From contig NC_071329.1 in assembly GCF_010183535.1 (NCBI RefSeq), positions 18,738,879 through 18,802,878 on the forward strand: a stretch of 64,000 nt of DNA, read 5' to 3'. This DNA is from Caenorhabditis remanei. Lineage: Eukaryota; Nematoda; Chromadorea; Rhabditida; Rhabditidae. The position numbers and the translations under genes are program-made. The notes below the pieces were generated by a model. It saw only the letters and a program-made list of their open reading frames with translations. It was not told where the DNA came from and did no database searches. Of this stretch, positions 22,501 through 34,000 are shown in pieces. The stretch's first letter is position 1, and each line of letters opens with the position of its first letter.

Positions 22501-25500
22501 CAAGTAAAAACAGTTTTTTATATATAGAAAACTGCAAGAAATTGGCAAAATCGGAACTAAAAGCACAAAATTGTTCAAGCTCGGTATAACCCTTGTGTCC
22601 ACGTGAACTACAAGAAAACATCAGGGTTTTACAACAAAATTGGGTCAAACACGCTGAAATTTTTAATTTCATACAATTTTGGATTATTTTTGATGAATAA
22701 TAGCAACAAAAAAAAATCAAAAAATCGGACTCCGGACTCACAAACACTAGCTCTCCTTGGCTCGGGGTCAGATTTGTAAAACTTGGCGATAGCATTTGAG
22801 ATCTTGGATCTCGGTTGAGCCCACATATGTCTTGGGAGCATCGAAGCAGTACTGGCTCGTTTATCTGTATTTTCAGTGTAAATAGACGACGAGTCATCAT
22901 CACCGATAGATCGAGAGCGGCGGCGGACGAATGAAATTAGACCGTTGTCGAGATCTGCTTCGTTCCTGGAATATAGAAGGGGGCTTCTAGTAAAAAAGTT
23001 CAAAACTTCAATTCCGGGCGGGCCCGCCAAATTTTGAAAGTCAGATAATGTTCTTCTTACATATTAATGCAACTACCCTGCATATGGGTATGCGGTTTGC
23101 GTGTCGACGTCGGCGTGTCCAATGTCTGCGGGGTCTCGTCCTCCCAGAATGGGTCACGTTTGATTATTGGAAATCTACCGTATGCTTGATCTACCACTGC
23201 GTATCCAACCTGGAAATGGGAAGTACTGTCGCGTCATCGGCGCGTTTTTACCTGTAAATTTCTCTCGATAATCCAATTGGTCTCAAAATCTTCATCATCC
23301 TCTCCAAGTGGGTTCAACATCACCTCCGACACCTTCAACCACCCAATTATGAAAACTATTTGAAGGGAGGTCATAATCGGGAAGTAGATGTCAATTTTCC
23401 ACTTGGCACCGGGAATATTTGCACTATTTTCAAGGAATTGGCGACCGAATAGTGCGAGGAGGAAGTAGGTACGGACGGCGAGATTGACGACTTGTGTGTA
23501 GACGAGGGGGATTGGGACCATGTCGAAAATGACGAGGTTTAGGATCTTAGTACGGAAGTCACGGAGTTTCTGAAATGGTTTTGTCTAAGATCATATAAGG
23601 TCGTCTTAAAGCGCCTAATAACGTCTTAGATCGTTTAAGATCGGTTGAAATCGGTTAAAATGGTCGAAAATAGTCGAAGATCGCTTGAGATCGGTCAAAA
23701 TCGGTTAAGATCGTTCAAAGCGGCCTAAGATTGCTTAAGAATGGCTAAAATCGGTTAAAATGATCTATGATCGGTTAAGATAGCCTGAGGCAGCCTAAAA
23801 AGCAATTTCAGTGTCTGGATTTTGAATTTTTAACACAAAATGCAGAAAAATGGCCCTGCAATTGCAAAAATAGACTGAAAACCACAATTGCTAGTTATTT
23901 TCTGCCAAAAAGACATTTGAGATCGGCTGAAATCCCTCAAAATCGGCTGAAAACGCTAAAAATGCTTGTAATTGTTTTGAAATGACTGAAAATGGTTGAA
24001 TTAAAAAAAAAAGCAAAATTATTCTGATTTTCAACTCAAAATACAAGAAAAATGGTCCGGAAATGTCAAAAACGGCTGAGATTTTCTAAAATCAAATTTT
24101 AAACACTAAAAATCGTCTAGAAACCAAAAAATTATTGTCGAAAATGCTCAAAGTTAGATGTAAATGTCTGAAAATTGCAAATTTAAGTGAAAGCACCCAG
24201 AATGTATAGTTTTTTTTACTACCAAAACTTGTTTTTGACCAAGTTTAAACTTCTATTTCTAATTTTCATTTTAATTTCAAAAGTCGAGTTGAACTTTTTC
24301 TATAACTAGATATTTTTCTTGCAGTTTTGGAATTAGCAGGTTCGAAAGTTTCTATCATCCAATTTATAGAAAAAGTTCAACTAGACTCGTCATGAATTTT
24401 CCTTTTAGACGATCTCAGACGATTTTAAGCGATTTTAGACCATTTTATCCAATTTAAGACGACATTAGATGATTTTAGGCAATCTGAGATGATTTTAGCA
24501 GGTCCTAGACTAATTTCAGGCCGATTCGGGGCTATTTTGGGCAATCTCAGCCGATTCTAACCAATTTCAGCCGATCTTAGACGATCTTGGACGATCTTAG
24601 ACGATCTTGGACGATCTTAGGCTATCTTAGGCTGTATTAGCAGATTTGACAGTGTTAAAGTCCAGTAGAGCGCATTTTCTGCCCCCAACTTACATCCATC
24701 AAGTCCACATACAAATAATAATCCGCTATCAACCCCTCATCCTTCGCTATCGTAACCAGAGAGAACAACCACTGAATCGGCTGCCAATATTTACTCTGCG
24801 GACTGACTATCGCATCGAATTCAACCAGCTCATCCTCAGTCAGCAGACCCGCTGTAATCAGATGTCTCATAGTGGGAAAACGGCGACGGATTGCCGGGGA
24901 GACGTCACGGAAGACCATCGCCTGGGCGACTATCATGTAGCGGATGCAGTTGCGGCGGATTAGACGCGAACGTTCGGACGTTCCGCGGATGTATTGGGCG
25001 ATTGTGAGGGCCGAGCTGAAAATTTGAGGGTAGAATTTGCTGCGTAGCGACTCAAGCGACTCAGAAGCTGATCTTCTGACTAGTCCACAAGGACTACACA
25101 ACTATCGCTTCTAGAATTCACTGCGTAGCGACTCACGTATCAATCCAGCCGACATTATCGAACACTTTAGTCCACCTGTTATATACAATTGAGACGTAGA
25201 AGCCAAGCATGAAGGTGACCGGAATGAACACAGAGAAAGTGTCGAAGAATGTGCACAGCTGCTCGAACACTCTGGAATTTACAACATTACAAAATATATG
25301 GTGGGGAAGCTAAAGACGTGAGGATTCTGAATCTGTTTTCCGAATTTGTGTAGCTCATAAATGGGCGCAGTTATGAAGAATTTAGTGTGGCCTCCTCAGC
25401 TCAGACCAGCCTCCTCAGCCAAAAGCGCAGTAACTCCGCCCATTTTTGTCCTACTTGGAATCTGAAAACAGATTCAGAATTCTCACGTCTTCACCTTTTT

Positions 25501-26191
25501 TGTCATGTAAAATTTGAACCATTGGACATCTGGATACCCGGGACACACAGACAGATCTACAGAAATACAGGTAGTCGGATACTTGACAGTCTAGTGTTTT
25601 CTCTGAGTCTGCCTCTGTGTCCTTTATGTTTGGATGTCCAAATGTTATATAATCAAAAAGCTGAAAATGTGAGGATTCAGAATCTGCTTTTAGATTTTAA
25701 ATCGGTCAAAAATGGGCAGAGTTACGCTGGTTTCAGTTGAGGAGCTGAGAAAATGTTTAGGATTTCTTTGAGCTTAACCACTCATAACTCCGCCCATTTT
25801 TGACCGATTAAAAATCTAAAAACATATTTTGAATCCTCACATCTTCAGCTTTCTTGTCATATAAAACTTGAAACATTGGGGTATCTGGATACCTCGGACA
25901 CTGGTCTCAGAAATTGAGTGAAAAAAAATGGCTGAGATACATTGTATTATGTCTCACTCCAAATTTGAGCTACAAAGATTTTATAAACCGATTCAGGACC
26001 CCCTCAACCTACTCTCTCTGCGCCTTATTCAGCAACACTCGATAAATAACGGACAAAACTGAATACAACAAGAGCCAGATGAGCAACTCTGACCATATCG
26101 ACTTCCACACCGATCCCTTCCATCTCAGCAGTACTTTGATCTGAGTGAACAGGCCCGATGTGGCAACGTCTAGAGAATAGGCGACTGTCAT
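19583..26191 (-). CDS. Bestrophin chloride channel 1, 557 aa, 9 exons
   Basis: Exons on the minus strand: 26191-26013, 25271-25137, 25015-24694, 23569-23252, 23209-23061, 22965-22742, 21773-21580, 21525-21423 and 19632-19583; phases sum to 558 codons. The start MTVAYSLDVAT matches the conserved bestrophin N-terminus. Pore-neck residues fall at I76, F80 and F84 (IPVTFMLGFYV), the same numbers as human BEST1. The Ca2+-clasp segment is LNPLGEDDEDFETN at about 297-310. Exon 5 holds VGYAVVDQAYGRFP. The C-terminal ~190 residues are low-complexity and specific to this gene, ending in a Gly/Ser tail (NPGGGGSGST). Bestrophins are pentameric Ca2+-gated anion channels of the plasma membrane. The 1.8-kb last intron carries three family C copies. 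The last exon is short but joins in phase and is followed by AATAAA. I cannot say which numbered C. elegans best gene is orthologous. Confidence 0.93.
19690..20175. repeat. Family C palindrome in the bestrophin 1 last intron
   Basis: Complete copy with ends ATCTGAAACCAACCAAATAC and TATCTGGTTGGTTTTAAGTG. Confidence 0.88.
20630..21110. repeat. Family C palindrome in the bestrophin 1 last intron
   Basis: Complete but more diverged copy. The centre carries TTTAAAGGCGCATAGCTAGG. Confidence 0.87.
21180..21390. repeat. Family C right half-copy
   Basis: Only the arm with TTATACTCATTCGAACCGTC, CAAGTTACAGTACCATTAGT and GATTTTCGAAAAGTTTCGAA is present, ending about 30 bp from the exon 8 donor. Confidence 0.8.
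22070..22460. repeat. Family E repeat in bestrophin 1 intron 6
   Basis: AGCTGAAGACGTGAGGATTC at 22082 and GAAAACAGATTCAAAATCCT plus TACGTCTTCAGATTTCGTGT at 22357-22400 form inverted arms. The GACACACAGACAGACAGA tail matches collagen intron 2. Confidence 0.7.
23580..24650. repeat. Inverted ATCGGTTAAGATCGG arrays filling bestrophin 1 intron 3
   Basis: 23590-23780 repeats ATCGGTTGAAATCGGTTAAA-like units; 24395-24640 repeats the complement (GACGATCTTAGACGATCTTG). Between them lie copies of a palindromic block (TGCAATTGCAAAAATAGACT, TTTTCTGCCAAAAAGACATT). The homologous intron of bestrophin 2 has the same composition. Confidence 0.75.
25295..25580. repeat. Family E repeat in bestrophin 1 intron 1
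   Basis: AAAGACGTGAGGATTCTGAA at 25313 pairs with TTCAGAATTCTCACGTCTTC at 25467. ATGGGCGCAGTTATGAAG and CGCAGTAACTCCGCCCAT are the inner arms. Confidence 0.75.
25640..25900. repeat. Second family E repeat in bestrophin 1 intron 1
   Basis: AAGCTGAAAATGTGAGGATT at 25658 pairs with AATCCTCACATCTTCAGCTT near 25832. Confidence 0.75.
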
Positions 26192-26539
26192 TTTGGAATA
26201 TCAAAAAACAACTAAATGTAAGTTGTGACAGTTGGTGACTAGGGAGGGAGGGTGATGATGATCGATTAATACTCTCTAACCGGTGACAAATAATAATATG
26301 CAAAGTCTTGTGCGCCGGGTTGAGGTCGTAAACCTTTTATGTAGATTTTCTTTTCCAGTTCAACACTTTCGACATGCTGGAGTTTTTCTGTGATACCAAG
26401 TATTCAAGTTTTTTTTTTCAAATTTTCCGTTGAAGAGTCATACGGCTTTGATCATAGGTAGTTAAAGATTTGAACATAGCACTTTAAAGGAATCAATGAC
26501 CTCAACAATATAGGTATCCTTAAGATTTCCTTTTTTTTG

Positions 26540-26775
26540 GAAAACTGAGAAAACGCATCTTAAGTTTTCCCCTCGAGGTCTGGCATTTGAGAAAAACCGA
26601 GTCAAAGTTCTGACAAATGGCAAATGTTTGCCTTTTTAACATGCGAACTTTTTTTTAAATGCAAGAATATTCGTTCGTGTCTCTTATTTTGCTCGAATAC
26701 CAAACCTCGTTGGCACAAACTGAATATATATTTGGAATCAACGTTTTCTCAGCTTTGCAACGATATAGGTCACGT
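26540..26775. repeat. Family K palindrome, diverged
   Basis: Shares CTGAATATATATTTGGAATC, TTTTCTCAGCTTTGCAACG and CCTCGAGGTCTGGCATTT with the 8781 copy. Confidence 0.6.
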
Positions 26776-26808
26776 CCCATAACTCAATGACCTTCCCTAG
26801 TCAGACAG

Positions 26809-27182
26809 CAGAGCTGTGCGGAATTCCTTCTCCCTTCTTCCTTCTTCCGGGCATTTTTCCCTTCCTTCTTCCTTTTTCCTTCTTCCTTTTGCCTTCTTCC
26901 GTTGAAATTGTCTGTCACTTCCGACTTCCGTGAAAAAAGTGAACTTTAATTTTGTAATTTTCGACGGAATTTCAGCGGAATTTCGGTGGTTTTTAATGGA
27001 ATTTTGTATGCAAAACAACGCCGAAACTCGCTTTCAAAATAACGCCAAAATTCGCCTTAAATTCGTCATTTTCAAAATTTACTTCCGTCTTCCGGGGTTT
27101 TTTCACTTTCTTCTTCCTTCTTCCGTCTTCCTTTTTGAAAATGTTATTCCTTTTTTGAAAATTTTACTTCCGCATAGCTCTG
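26809..27182. mobile_element. Family G hAT-like element with a TTCCTTCTTCC body and perfect 8-bp TSD
   Basis: The left end is CAGAGCTGTGCGGAATTCC and the right end is TTCCGCATAGCTCTG. The flanks TCAGACAG at 26801-26808 and 27183-27190 are an exact 8-bp target duplication, typical of hAT transposition. The body is CTTCTTCCTTCTTCC-type simple sequence around a short CGACGGAATTTCAGCGG centre. No ORF. Confidence 0.88.
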
Positions 27183-27199
27183 TCAGACAGTGTTTTCCC

Positions 27200-27720
27200 T
27201 CCATTCACTACACATATAAGCCCGCACTATAGCTGCCTTATTATGTGGGCATTCCTTTCATGTTTTGTTCTTTTCTACTTTTTGGGTTCAGTAATCTCTT
27301 TACGTAAAACCACCCAAGAAATCTTAAACTTGATTTAAACAAGAAGTACAAAAAAGAAGTCATTCAAAAAAATTTATCATTAAAATTCATATAATGTTTA
27401 GTTTTAAAGAATATGATCCGGTAATAAGCTCAAATTTTCTAGACCGTCTAGACGGTTGAGGGTTTTCTAAGTTCTCACACCCAAAGTTTCGCGCATAACT
27501 TTAGGAGCTCACAACTCTATGGTCGATTAGTCCTGGAGCACAGGTTTTATTATCTTTTCTACAATGTTCTAGAAAAAAGGTAGCCTCAACTTATCCAGGT
27601 AGGTTCTTTGAGAAGTCCTCGGATCTTCTGGTGAGCGATTTTATGCAGATCTTCACTTTTTCTAGTTCCAGACGTCTCTGAAGGAAATCGGTATCCAGTG
27701 AATTAATTCTCCATTTTATC
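27200..27720. other. Intergenic spacer, nothing recognised
   Basis: AT-rich sequence between repeats, with no ORF or repeat signature. Confidence 0.4.
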
Positions 27721-27722
27721 TA

Positions 27723-28110
27723 CAGTACCGGACAAAAAGGTATCAACTTTGGCTGTTTTCAGTGGAAAATGACCAACTTTGACAGTGTCTTTCGGTGCCA
27801 CCTGATTGTCTTTGTAATTTTGTATGCGTTGGAGAGAGCCAAATTTGCACATCATTTTTAAAGTTGACCGTTATTTTGTACTAACACTATCTGGAAAGTT
27901 ATAGGTTGTCAAAGTGAAAATCTCCAAAATTTCGTTAATTTGCATTAAAATTAGTCGATTTCAGGGAGTAATGGGTTTCTTTACCTGTAACTTTCATGGT
28001 AGTGTCCCAACGAAAAAATGGTCAACTACAAAAATAATGTACTATTTTTGCTCTGTTCAACCCATATAAACTTGAGTTTATCGGAAAATCTGGTGACACC
28101 GAAATATGTA
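27723..28110. mobile_element. Family B MITE, right end degraded
   Basis: An intact left end CAGTACCGGACAAAAAGGTA follows TA at 27721-27722. The right half retains GTGACACCGAAATATGTACA but no CCGGTACTG terminus. Confidence 0.75.
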
Positions 28111-28522
28111 CATATACCATGAGTTCTGTCCCTTTTCCTAGTCTCCTTTTCCTTTTTAAACGCTAACACATCTCTCGTTTCCACACCTAATTCTTATTAA
28201 ATATTCAAAAATATATGATAGACGGAACATGCGACCCCCGTTGCATTGAACATCGAAACAACCATTTCTATTTTTGATATATAAATCAGGAATTCATGTT
28301 CAAATATTTAACAAACAAAAGGGGAAATGATTCATGGCTAACATAAGAAAGGAAAAAATCATCGTGGTGATGTATGCATATAATAGAAAGCCTTCCATAC
28401 CCAGAAGTAGACCGGTACTTTTTATACTGTCATGTCTAACTCAGTGCCCGTCTATTGTTTGTCTTTTTTCCACAAAAAACATAGGTTTTTGTATGTTTTT
28501 GGGCCAAAAACGCTGAAAAAAC

Positions 28523-29407
28523 CATACTTGCAAACCGGGCCGGCGCGTAACTCGCTTCAAACTGAGTTTTATGAGCTGAAAAATATAACAAAATATAGAT
28601 TTCGACGAGTTCTATGCGTGTGACCTACTACGGGCCGGATGACTATTCGTTAATGTGCCGCGGGCCGAGCTAGAATGGGTTTTTCGGCCATTTTCGCGTT
28701 TTTTGGCACTTTTTCCCGGCCCACGGCACATTAAAGGAGGACAGAAGTCATATTTTTTTTATTTTAGATTCTGATACTTCAGAAAATTCTGAACAACTTT
28801 CACCATTGGAGCATGTACTAAAAATCGCTCTAAACGCCCTAAATTCACGTTTTCCCTACTCAAAAGGAGCCTAGATGGAAGAGTTTTCTCACGCGAATTT
28901 TTGCCCCCGTGTAGTCCTCTCGGACAAAATTATTTCTTTTTATTTCTCGATTTTTCGTTTTCTTGCTTTTTTCACCAAAATTTCATGTTTTTTTCAATTT
29001 ACATCGTAAAAAAAAAAGAAAAAAGCACGAAAATTTGTTGAAAAAGCAAGAAAACGAGATATCGAGAAATAAAATTGTCCGAGAGGACTACACGGGGGCA
29101 AAAATTCGCGTGAGAAAACTCTTCCACCTAGGCTCCTTTTGAGCCAGGAAAACGTGAATTTAGGGCGTTTAGAGCGATTTTTAGTACATGCTCCAATGGT
29201 GAAAGTTGTTCAGAATTTTCTGAAGTATCAGAATCTAAAATAAAAAAATATGACTTCTGTTCTCCTTTAACGACTATCTCTCCGGCCCGTAGTAGGCCAC
29301 AGACTTAGAACTCGTCGAGATCTACATTTTTGTATATTTTTCAGCTCATAAAACTCAGTTTGAAGAGAGTTACGGGCCGGCCCGTTTCGGCCCGGTTTGC
29401 AAGTATG
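28523..29407. mobile_element. Family F hAT-like palindromic element, split by a nested TTAA element
   Basis: The left end is CATACTTGCAAACCGGGCCG and the right end is CGGCCCGGTTTGCAAGTATG. Flanking GAAAAAAC / GAAAAAAA is a probable 8-bp target duplication in a poly-A run. The arms include CTCGCTTCAAACTGAGTTTT and GACGAGTTCTATGCG. The element is interrupted at its central CACATTAACG by the nested insert at 28735. Confidence 0.88.
28735..29266. mobile_element. Nested ~530-bp TTAA-flanked palindromic element
   Basis: TTAA at 28731-28734 and 29267-29270 flank inverted ends AGGAGGACAGAAGTCATA / ATGACTTCTGTTCTCCT. The arms stay near-identical for about 240 bp (CCCCCGTGTAGTCCTCTCGG on both sides). 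TTAA duplication points to a piggyBac-like mobiliser. No ORF. Confidence 0.87.
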
Positions 29408-29409
29408 GA

Positions 29410-30055
29410 AAAAAAAACAATTTTTTGGTCCAGAAACCCAAATTTTTTAAAACCAAAAATCGTGGATTTTCACTTTGGACGCTCAGATCGTTAGTTCCGC
29501 CAAAATTTAACCTGCCTGTGCCTGTCTATTAGAGGCAGAAAGACACCCTGAACATTCTGTACCTGTAATCTACTCAGATACATATCTCCATATATAATTA
29601 ATCTTTTTCTTTCATTATTTTTTCTCCTTCCCGGGAAAAATGTCATCTATATATTATCAGAAACCTGTTTATTGTATTCTATCTGTCTTCTTCGTCATAT
29701 ATCACCCGCTTAGGTCGGAGAGGGGTATCATTTCTCTCCTTCTCTATGTTTCCAAAAAATAATTCATGATGATAACGTCATTTTTGATTGTTTTTTGGTG
29801 ATTTGTTGTGTTTTTTTAGCGAAAATGTTTGAAATTTGAAAATCTAGAGTTAAATAATAGTTTAGAACAGTGGTGAGATCTGAAAATCAATTAGATCATC
29901 GAAATAAGTTTTTTTTTTGAAAATGATTTGCATAATCCCTTGTAGTCTATAATACTGTCAGTACTTGTGTTAGTTCATTTCATAAATTTGAATTTTGGGA
30001 AATCGAAGTTCAACCTATGATTCATCACCGTTTAAACATTTATAATTGTCTTCAA
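29410..30055. other. Spacer in the divergent bestrophin intergenic region
   Basis: No gene. Contains TATATATTATCAG at 29650, a GATA-type core that could matter for intestinal expression, but single cores are common by chance. Confidence 0.35.
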
Positions 30056-30059
30056 ACCC

Positions 30060-30680
30060 AAAAATAGTCAATAATTGGCTGAAATTGGCTGAAAACAGCT
30101 AAAAATGATATTCTCACCCAAGATGGACTGAAAATCCTGTTTTGGACATATTTTAACCTAAAAATTACCATGTTTAGTTAAAACTAACTGATTTCTGTTA
30201 TGATCTGTAAAAATCCGTGTACAAATCGATTTTCTTGGGTTTTTCGGCTATTTTCAGCTTGTTTTTTGTGTCGTTTTTGTAGTTTTATTTATAACGTTAA
30301 GCACCTCACAAATCTAATCAAAGCCCATTGCAAACCCATTGCAAAAATCTGATGGAAATGAGAAAAATAATCGTTTTAAAAATTGTCCAACTTTGACACC
30401 CTGTAACTTTTTTTTTGATCCGATCGATTTGAAATTAACTTTATTTTGTAGATCAAATCTAGCTCTCCATTTTTGCAGTTGACAGCTTTTTTCTAGCTCC
30501 GCCCACTTCTGAAATAGTAATCTCTTGGAGGAACTGGGGTGTCGGTGGCGCGCTCGCTCTTTCCTAGCTTCCTATCTTTAAAGACGCATATCTCAAAAGT
30601 GCGATGAGTTATCAAAAAGTTGTCAACTACAAAAATGATCTACTAGCTTTGATCTACACAGTCCAATGATAATTTATGTT
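30060..30680. repeat. Long family A copy with extended flank
   Basis: The core palindrome is 30463-30640. To its left, AACTTTGACACCCTGTAACT and GATCCGATCGATTTGAAATT match 47735-47790, showing that the full repeat unit extends at least 250 bp beyond the core. Confidence 0.8.
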
Positions 30681-30899
30681 TCAGTTCGTAGAAGAACCCG
30701 CGTTTCGAGTAGTCAAATTTAGCTGTTTTTCACTCATAACTTCTAACCGTATGGTATCTGATATTACTCTTTTATCTTTAAAGAACGGCACCGTTTGACG
30801 TAGAGACAATGAATTGAAATTAATTGGTCACCAATTAACCACTCCTCTTTAAGAAACCTAATGTCTCTTTTGATTTTCAAAAAACCATTCGTTTTTTAT

Positions 30900-31083
30900 T
30901 GTTTTCCACCAGAAAAATGTACCGCAAGATGATAAGAAGAACAAAATTTTTTATAAAAGAACCAGTTTTTCTTTTACTTTTTCTTACTCATGTATCTTCT
31001 CTCAATATTGATCAATAATAATTTTCTGTTTTTTTTTCTTTTTAAAATAATTTTTTCATTTTTTAGACAAAAAATTTCGAAAA
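30900..31083 (+). promoter_or_regulatory. Probable promoter/leader of bestrophin 2
   Basis: AGATGATAAGAAG near 30928 contains a TGATAA GATA-factor core about 150 bp upstream of the ATG. CATTTTTTAG|AC near 31063 looks like an SL1 trans-splice acceptor, about 20 bp before the start. Confidence 0.4.
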
Positions 31084-34000
31084 ATGACCGTGACTTACTC
31101 ACTCGACGTTGCTTCTTCTTCGTTCTTCTGCTTATACAAATTGCTGTTTCGATGGAAGGTGATAACTTCTATTATGAGGGCACCCGCATTCTGATTGCTC
31201 AGAAAAATTGCTCAGTTTTGAGGAAAATCGGTTAAAATCATTTAAAATTTGTTGAGATCGGCTAAAATCGGCTCAAAATTTGAGATCCCGTCTAGCTGTC
31301 TTTATTTCCAATTAATTTATTGGAAACTACACACATTTTGTAAATCAAACCTAGCTTTTCATTTTTTTAGTTGACCACTTTTTGATAGCGCCGCCCACTT
31401 TTGAGATATGCGCCTTTAAAGTTTGAAATTTGCTAAAATTGAAGAAAACAGCATAAATTAGTCATTTTTAAGGCCTGAATGTAATTTTTACATCGAAATG
31501 ACCGGAAAACTCTATTTCCCTTAAAACTTTTAAAAACCTAATTTTCCACGTCAAAAATCACATTTTTTGCAATAATTTGGCCGAGAAGTTCTTGGTCAAG
31601 GTGCGCCAATATGAGAATGAGTACCTGAGTTTGATCCCGCTTGGGGTCAATTTTCCTAATTTTCTTATTATTTTTTGTTTTTGATTTATTTTATCTTATA
31701 GATCAAACCTAGCTTTTCATTTTTGTAGTTGACAATTTTTTGATAGCTCCGCCCACTTTTGAGATATGCGCCTTTAAAGATAGCAGAGCGCGCACCTTCT
31801 CTCCTAAGAGTCTTTAAAGGCGCATATCTCAAAAGTGGGCTGAGCTATCAAAAAGTTGTCAACTACAAAAATGTAGAACTAGATTTAAGCTACAAAATAA
31901 ATACAAAGTTAGCAATTTAGATCAAAACCGTAAGCCGTGACGGGATCTCAAAGTCAGTTAGCTGATTTTAACCGATCTCAACCGATTTCTATGTTTTTTG
32001 GCGAAAAAATCCTGAAAAAAAGGATTTTTCTTATAATTTACGCTCTAAAAACCATCTAAAACTTCTATAAATCTTTGCAGGGATCAATTTGGAAATCGGT
32101 GTGGGCGGAGCTTGTCGTATGGCTATGCCTGTACGCAGTGCTCAGTGCTATATATAGGTGTCTATTGGGAGTCACACAGAGAGCGTGAGTTTTTTTGTTG
32201 GAAAAAATTGACGAGTTTTTTGAATTCAGCATGTTTTAAACTATCTATACACCAATTTTCAGCAAAATTAGAGTATTTAAAAGCGGTTTTTCGGTTGGTG
32301 TGCAGTGGAGCGCACTTACGGACCACTGCATTTTTGAATTTTTGAAAAAACCCTAGTTTCGACTGAAATGGTGGGTATAAGGGTTTTCTAACACGATTTT
32401 CACTATTTTCTTCGAAAAAATCCCATTTTTAGTCGATTTTTCTCGATCTTTCCGTCAAAAACTCAATTTAGCACCTTCGAAGATCTGTGCATTTTCTTCG
32501 ACACCTATTCCAACTTCATTCCCATCACTTTTATGCTTGGTTTCTATGTCTCCGCCGTGTTCACACGTTGGTGGCAGATTTTCGACAATATCGGATGGAT
32601 TGACACGTGAGAGATCATAAGAAATCCGTGTAGATCAAAATTGAAATTTCAGACCATGCCTCTGGATAACTCAATACGTGAAGGGGGAGAGTGAAAGGGC
32701 AAAGTGTGTGAGGAGGAATTGCATCCGGTATGCGATACTCACGCAGGCGATGGTAGGTCAAATATTATCGCTATCATCTCTATCATCGCTATCATCGCTA
32801 TAATCACTATCATCGCTATAATCGCTATCATCGCTATCATCGCTATCATCGCTATCATCGCTATCACTACCAAATTGTTTCAAATCGCGCGTCAAAGGCA
32901 CGCCAGACCCCTACATTATTTTCAAATTGCATTCAGAGGCACGCCAGATCGCTATCATCTCTATCACTATCACTATCTTATCCAGGTGTACCGCGACGTG
33001 GCTGCCAGTGTCCGTAAACGCTTCCCCACCTTCAACCACCTGGTGACTGCTGGTCTGATGACTGAAAAAGAAATGCTGGAATTCGATTCGATACCGAGTC
33101 CACATGCCAAGTACTGGCAACCAATGCATTGGTTATTCTCAATGATTAGCTTGGCACGGGATGAGGGAATGATTAAGAGTGATATTATTTATGTGGATTT
33201 GATGGAGGTAGGTACGAATTGTCTTGAAATGGCTGAAACTGCTCCAAACATTGGCTACTATCGGCTGAGATCGGCTACGATCGTCTAAGATCTGCTGAAA
33301 TCTCTTGAAATTGGCTGAAAACGCTAAAAATGACCGAAAACTCATCAACCGTACCCAAAAATACAAAGCAAAGCTCTGATTTTTGATTTTCACCCCAAAA
33401 TACAAGAAAAATAGCCCGGAAACGTCAAAAATCAACCTGAAACTGCAAAAATAACCTGAAAGTCACATTTTCTATATTTTGTTAATTAGACCACAATTTT
33501 CCGGTTTTTTGAGCAATTTTTTGTGTTTAAAATTTGATTTTAGACGATTTCATCTATTTTATGACATTTCCGGGACAATATTCTTCTATTTTTGGCTTAA
33601 AATTACAACTTTGGCACTGAGATTGCTTTAACACGGAATCAGAATCATTTCGCCTTGATTTTTTTAATTTTCAGCCATTTTCATTCATTTTCAGCGTTTT
33701 TAGCCGATTTTACTTGATCTTAGACAATCTTAGATTATCTCAGTCAATCTCAGATGTCTTTTTGGCAGAAAATAACTAGAAAATGTGCTTTTCTGTCTAT
33801 TTTCGCAATTGCAAGTTGATTTTTGACACTTCCGGAAAGGTTTTTTGTATTTTGGGTCAAAAATTCAAAATCCAAGCACTGAAATTGTTTTGCAGAGCTT
33901 TGCTTTGTATTTTTGGATACAATTGATAAATTTACAGTCATTTTTAGTAATTTTAAACGTTTTCAGCCAATTTTAGATGCCCGTAGACAATATTAAGCAA

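Noticed and set aside
24646..24963. Plus-strand 105-codon ORF
   Set aside because: Antisense to bestrophin 1 exon 3, which carries the conserved family sequence.
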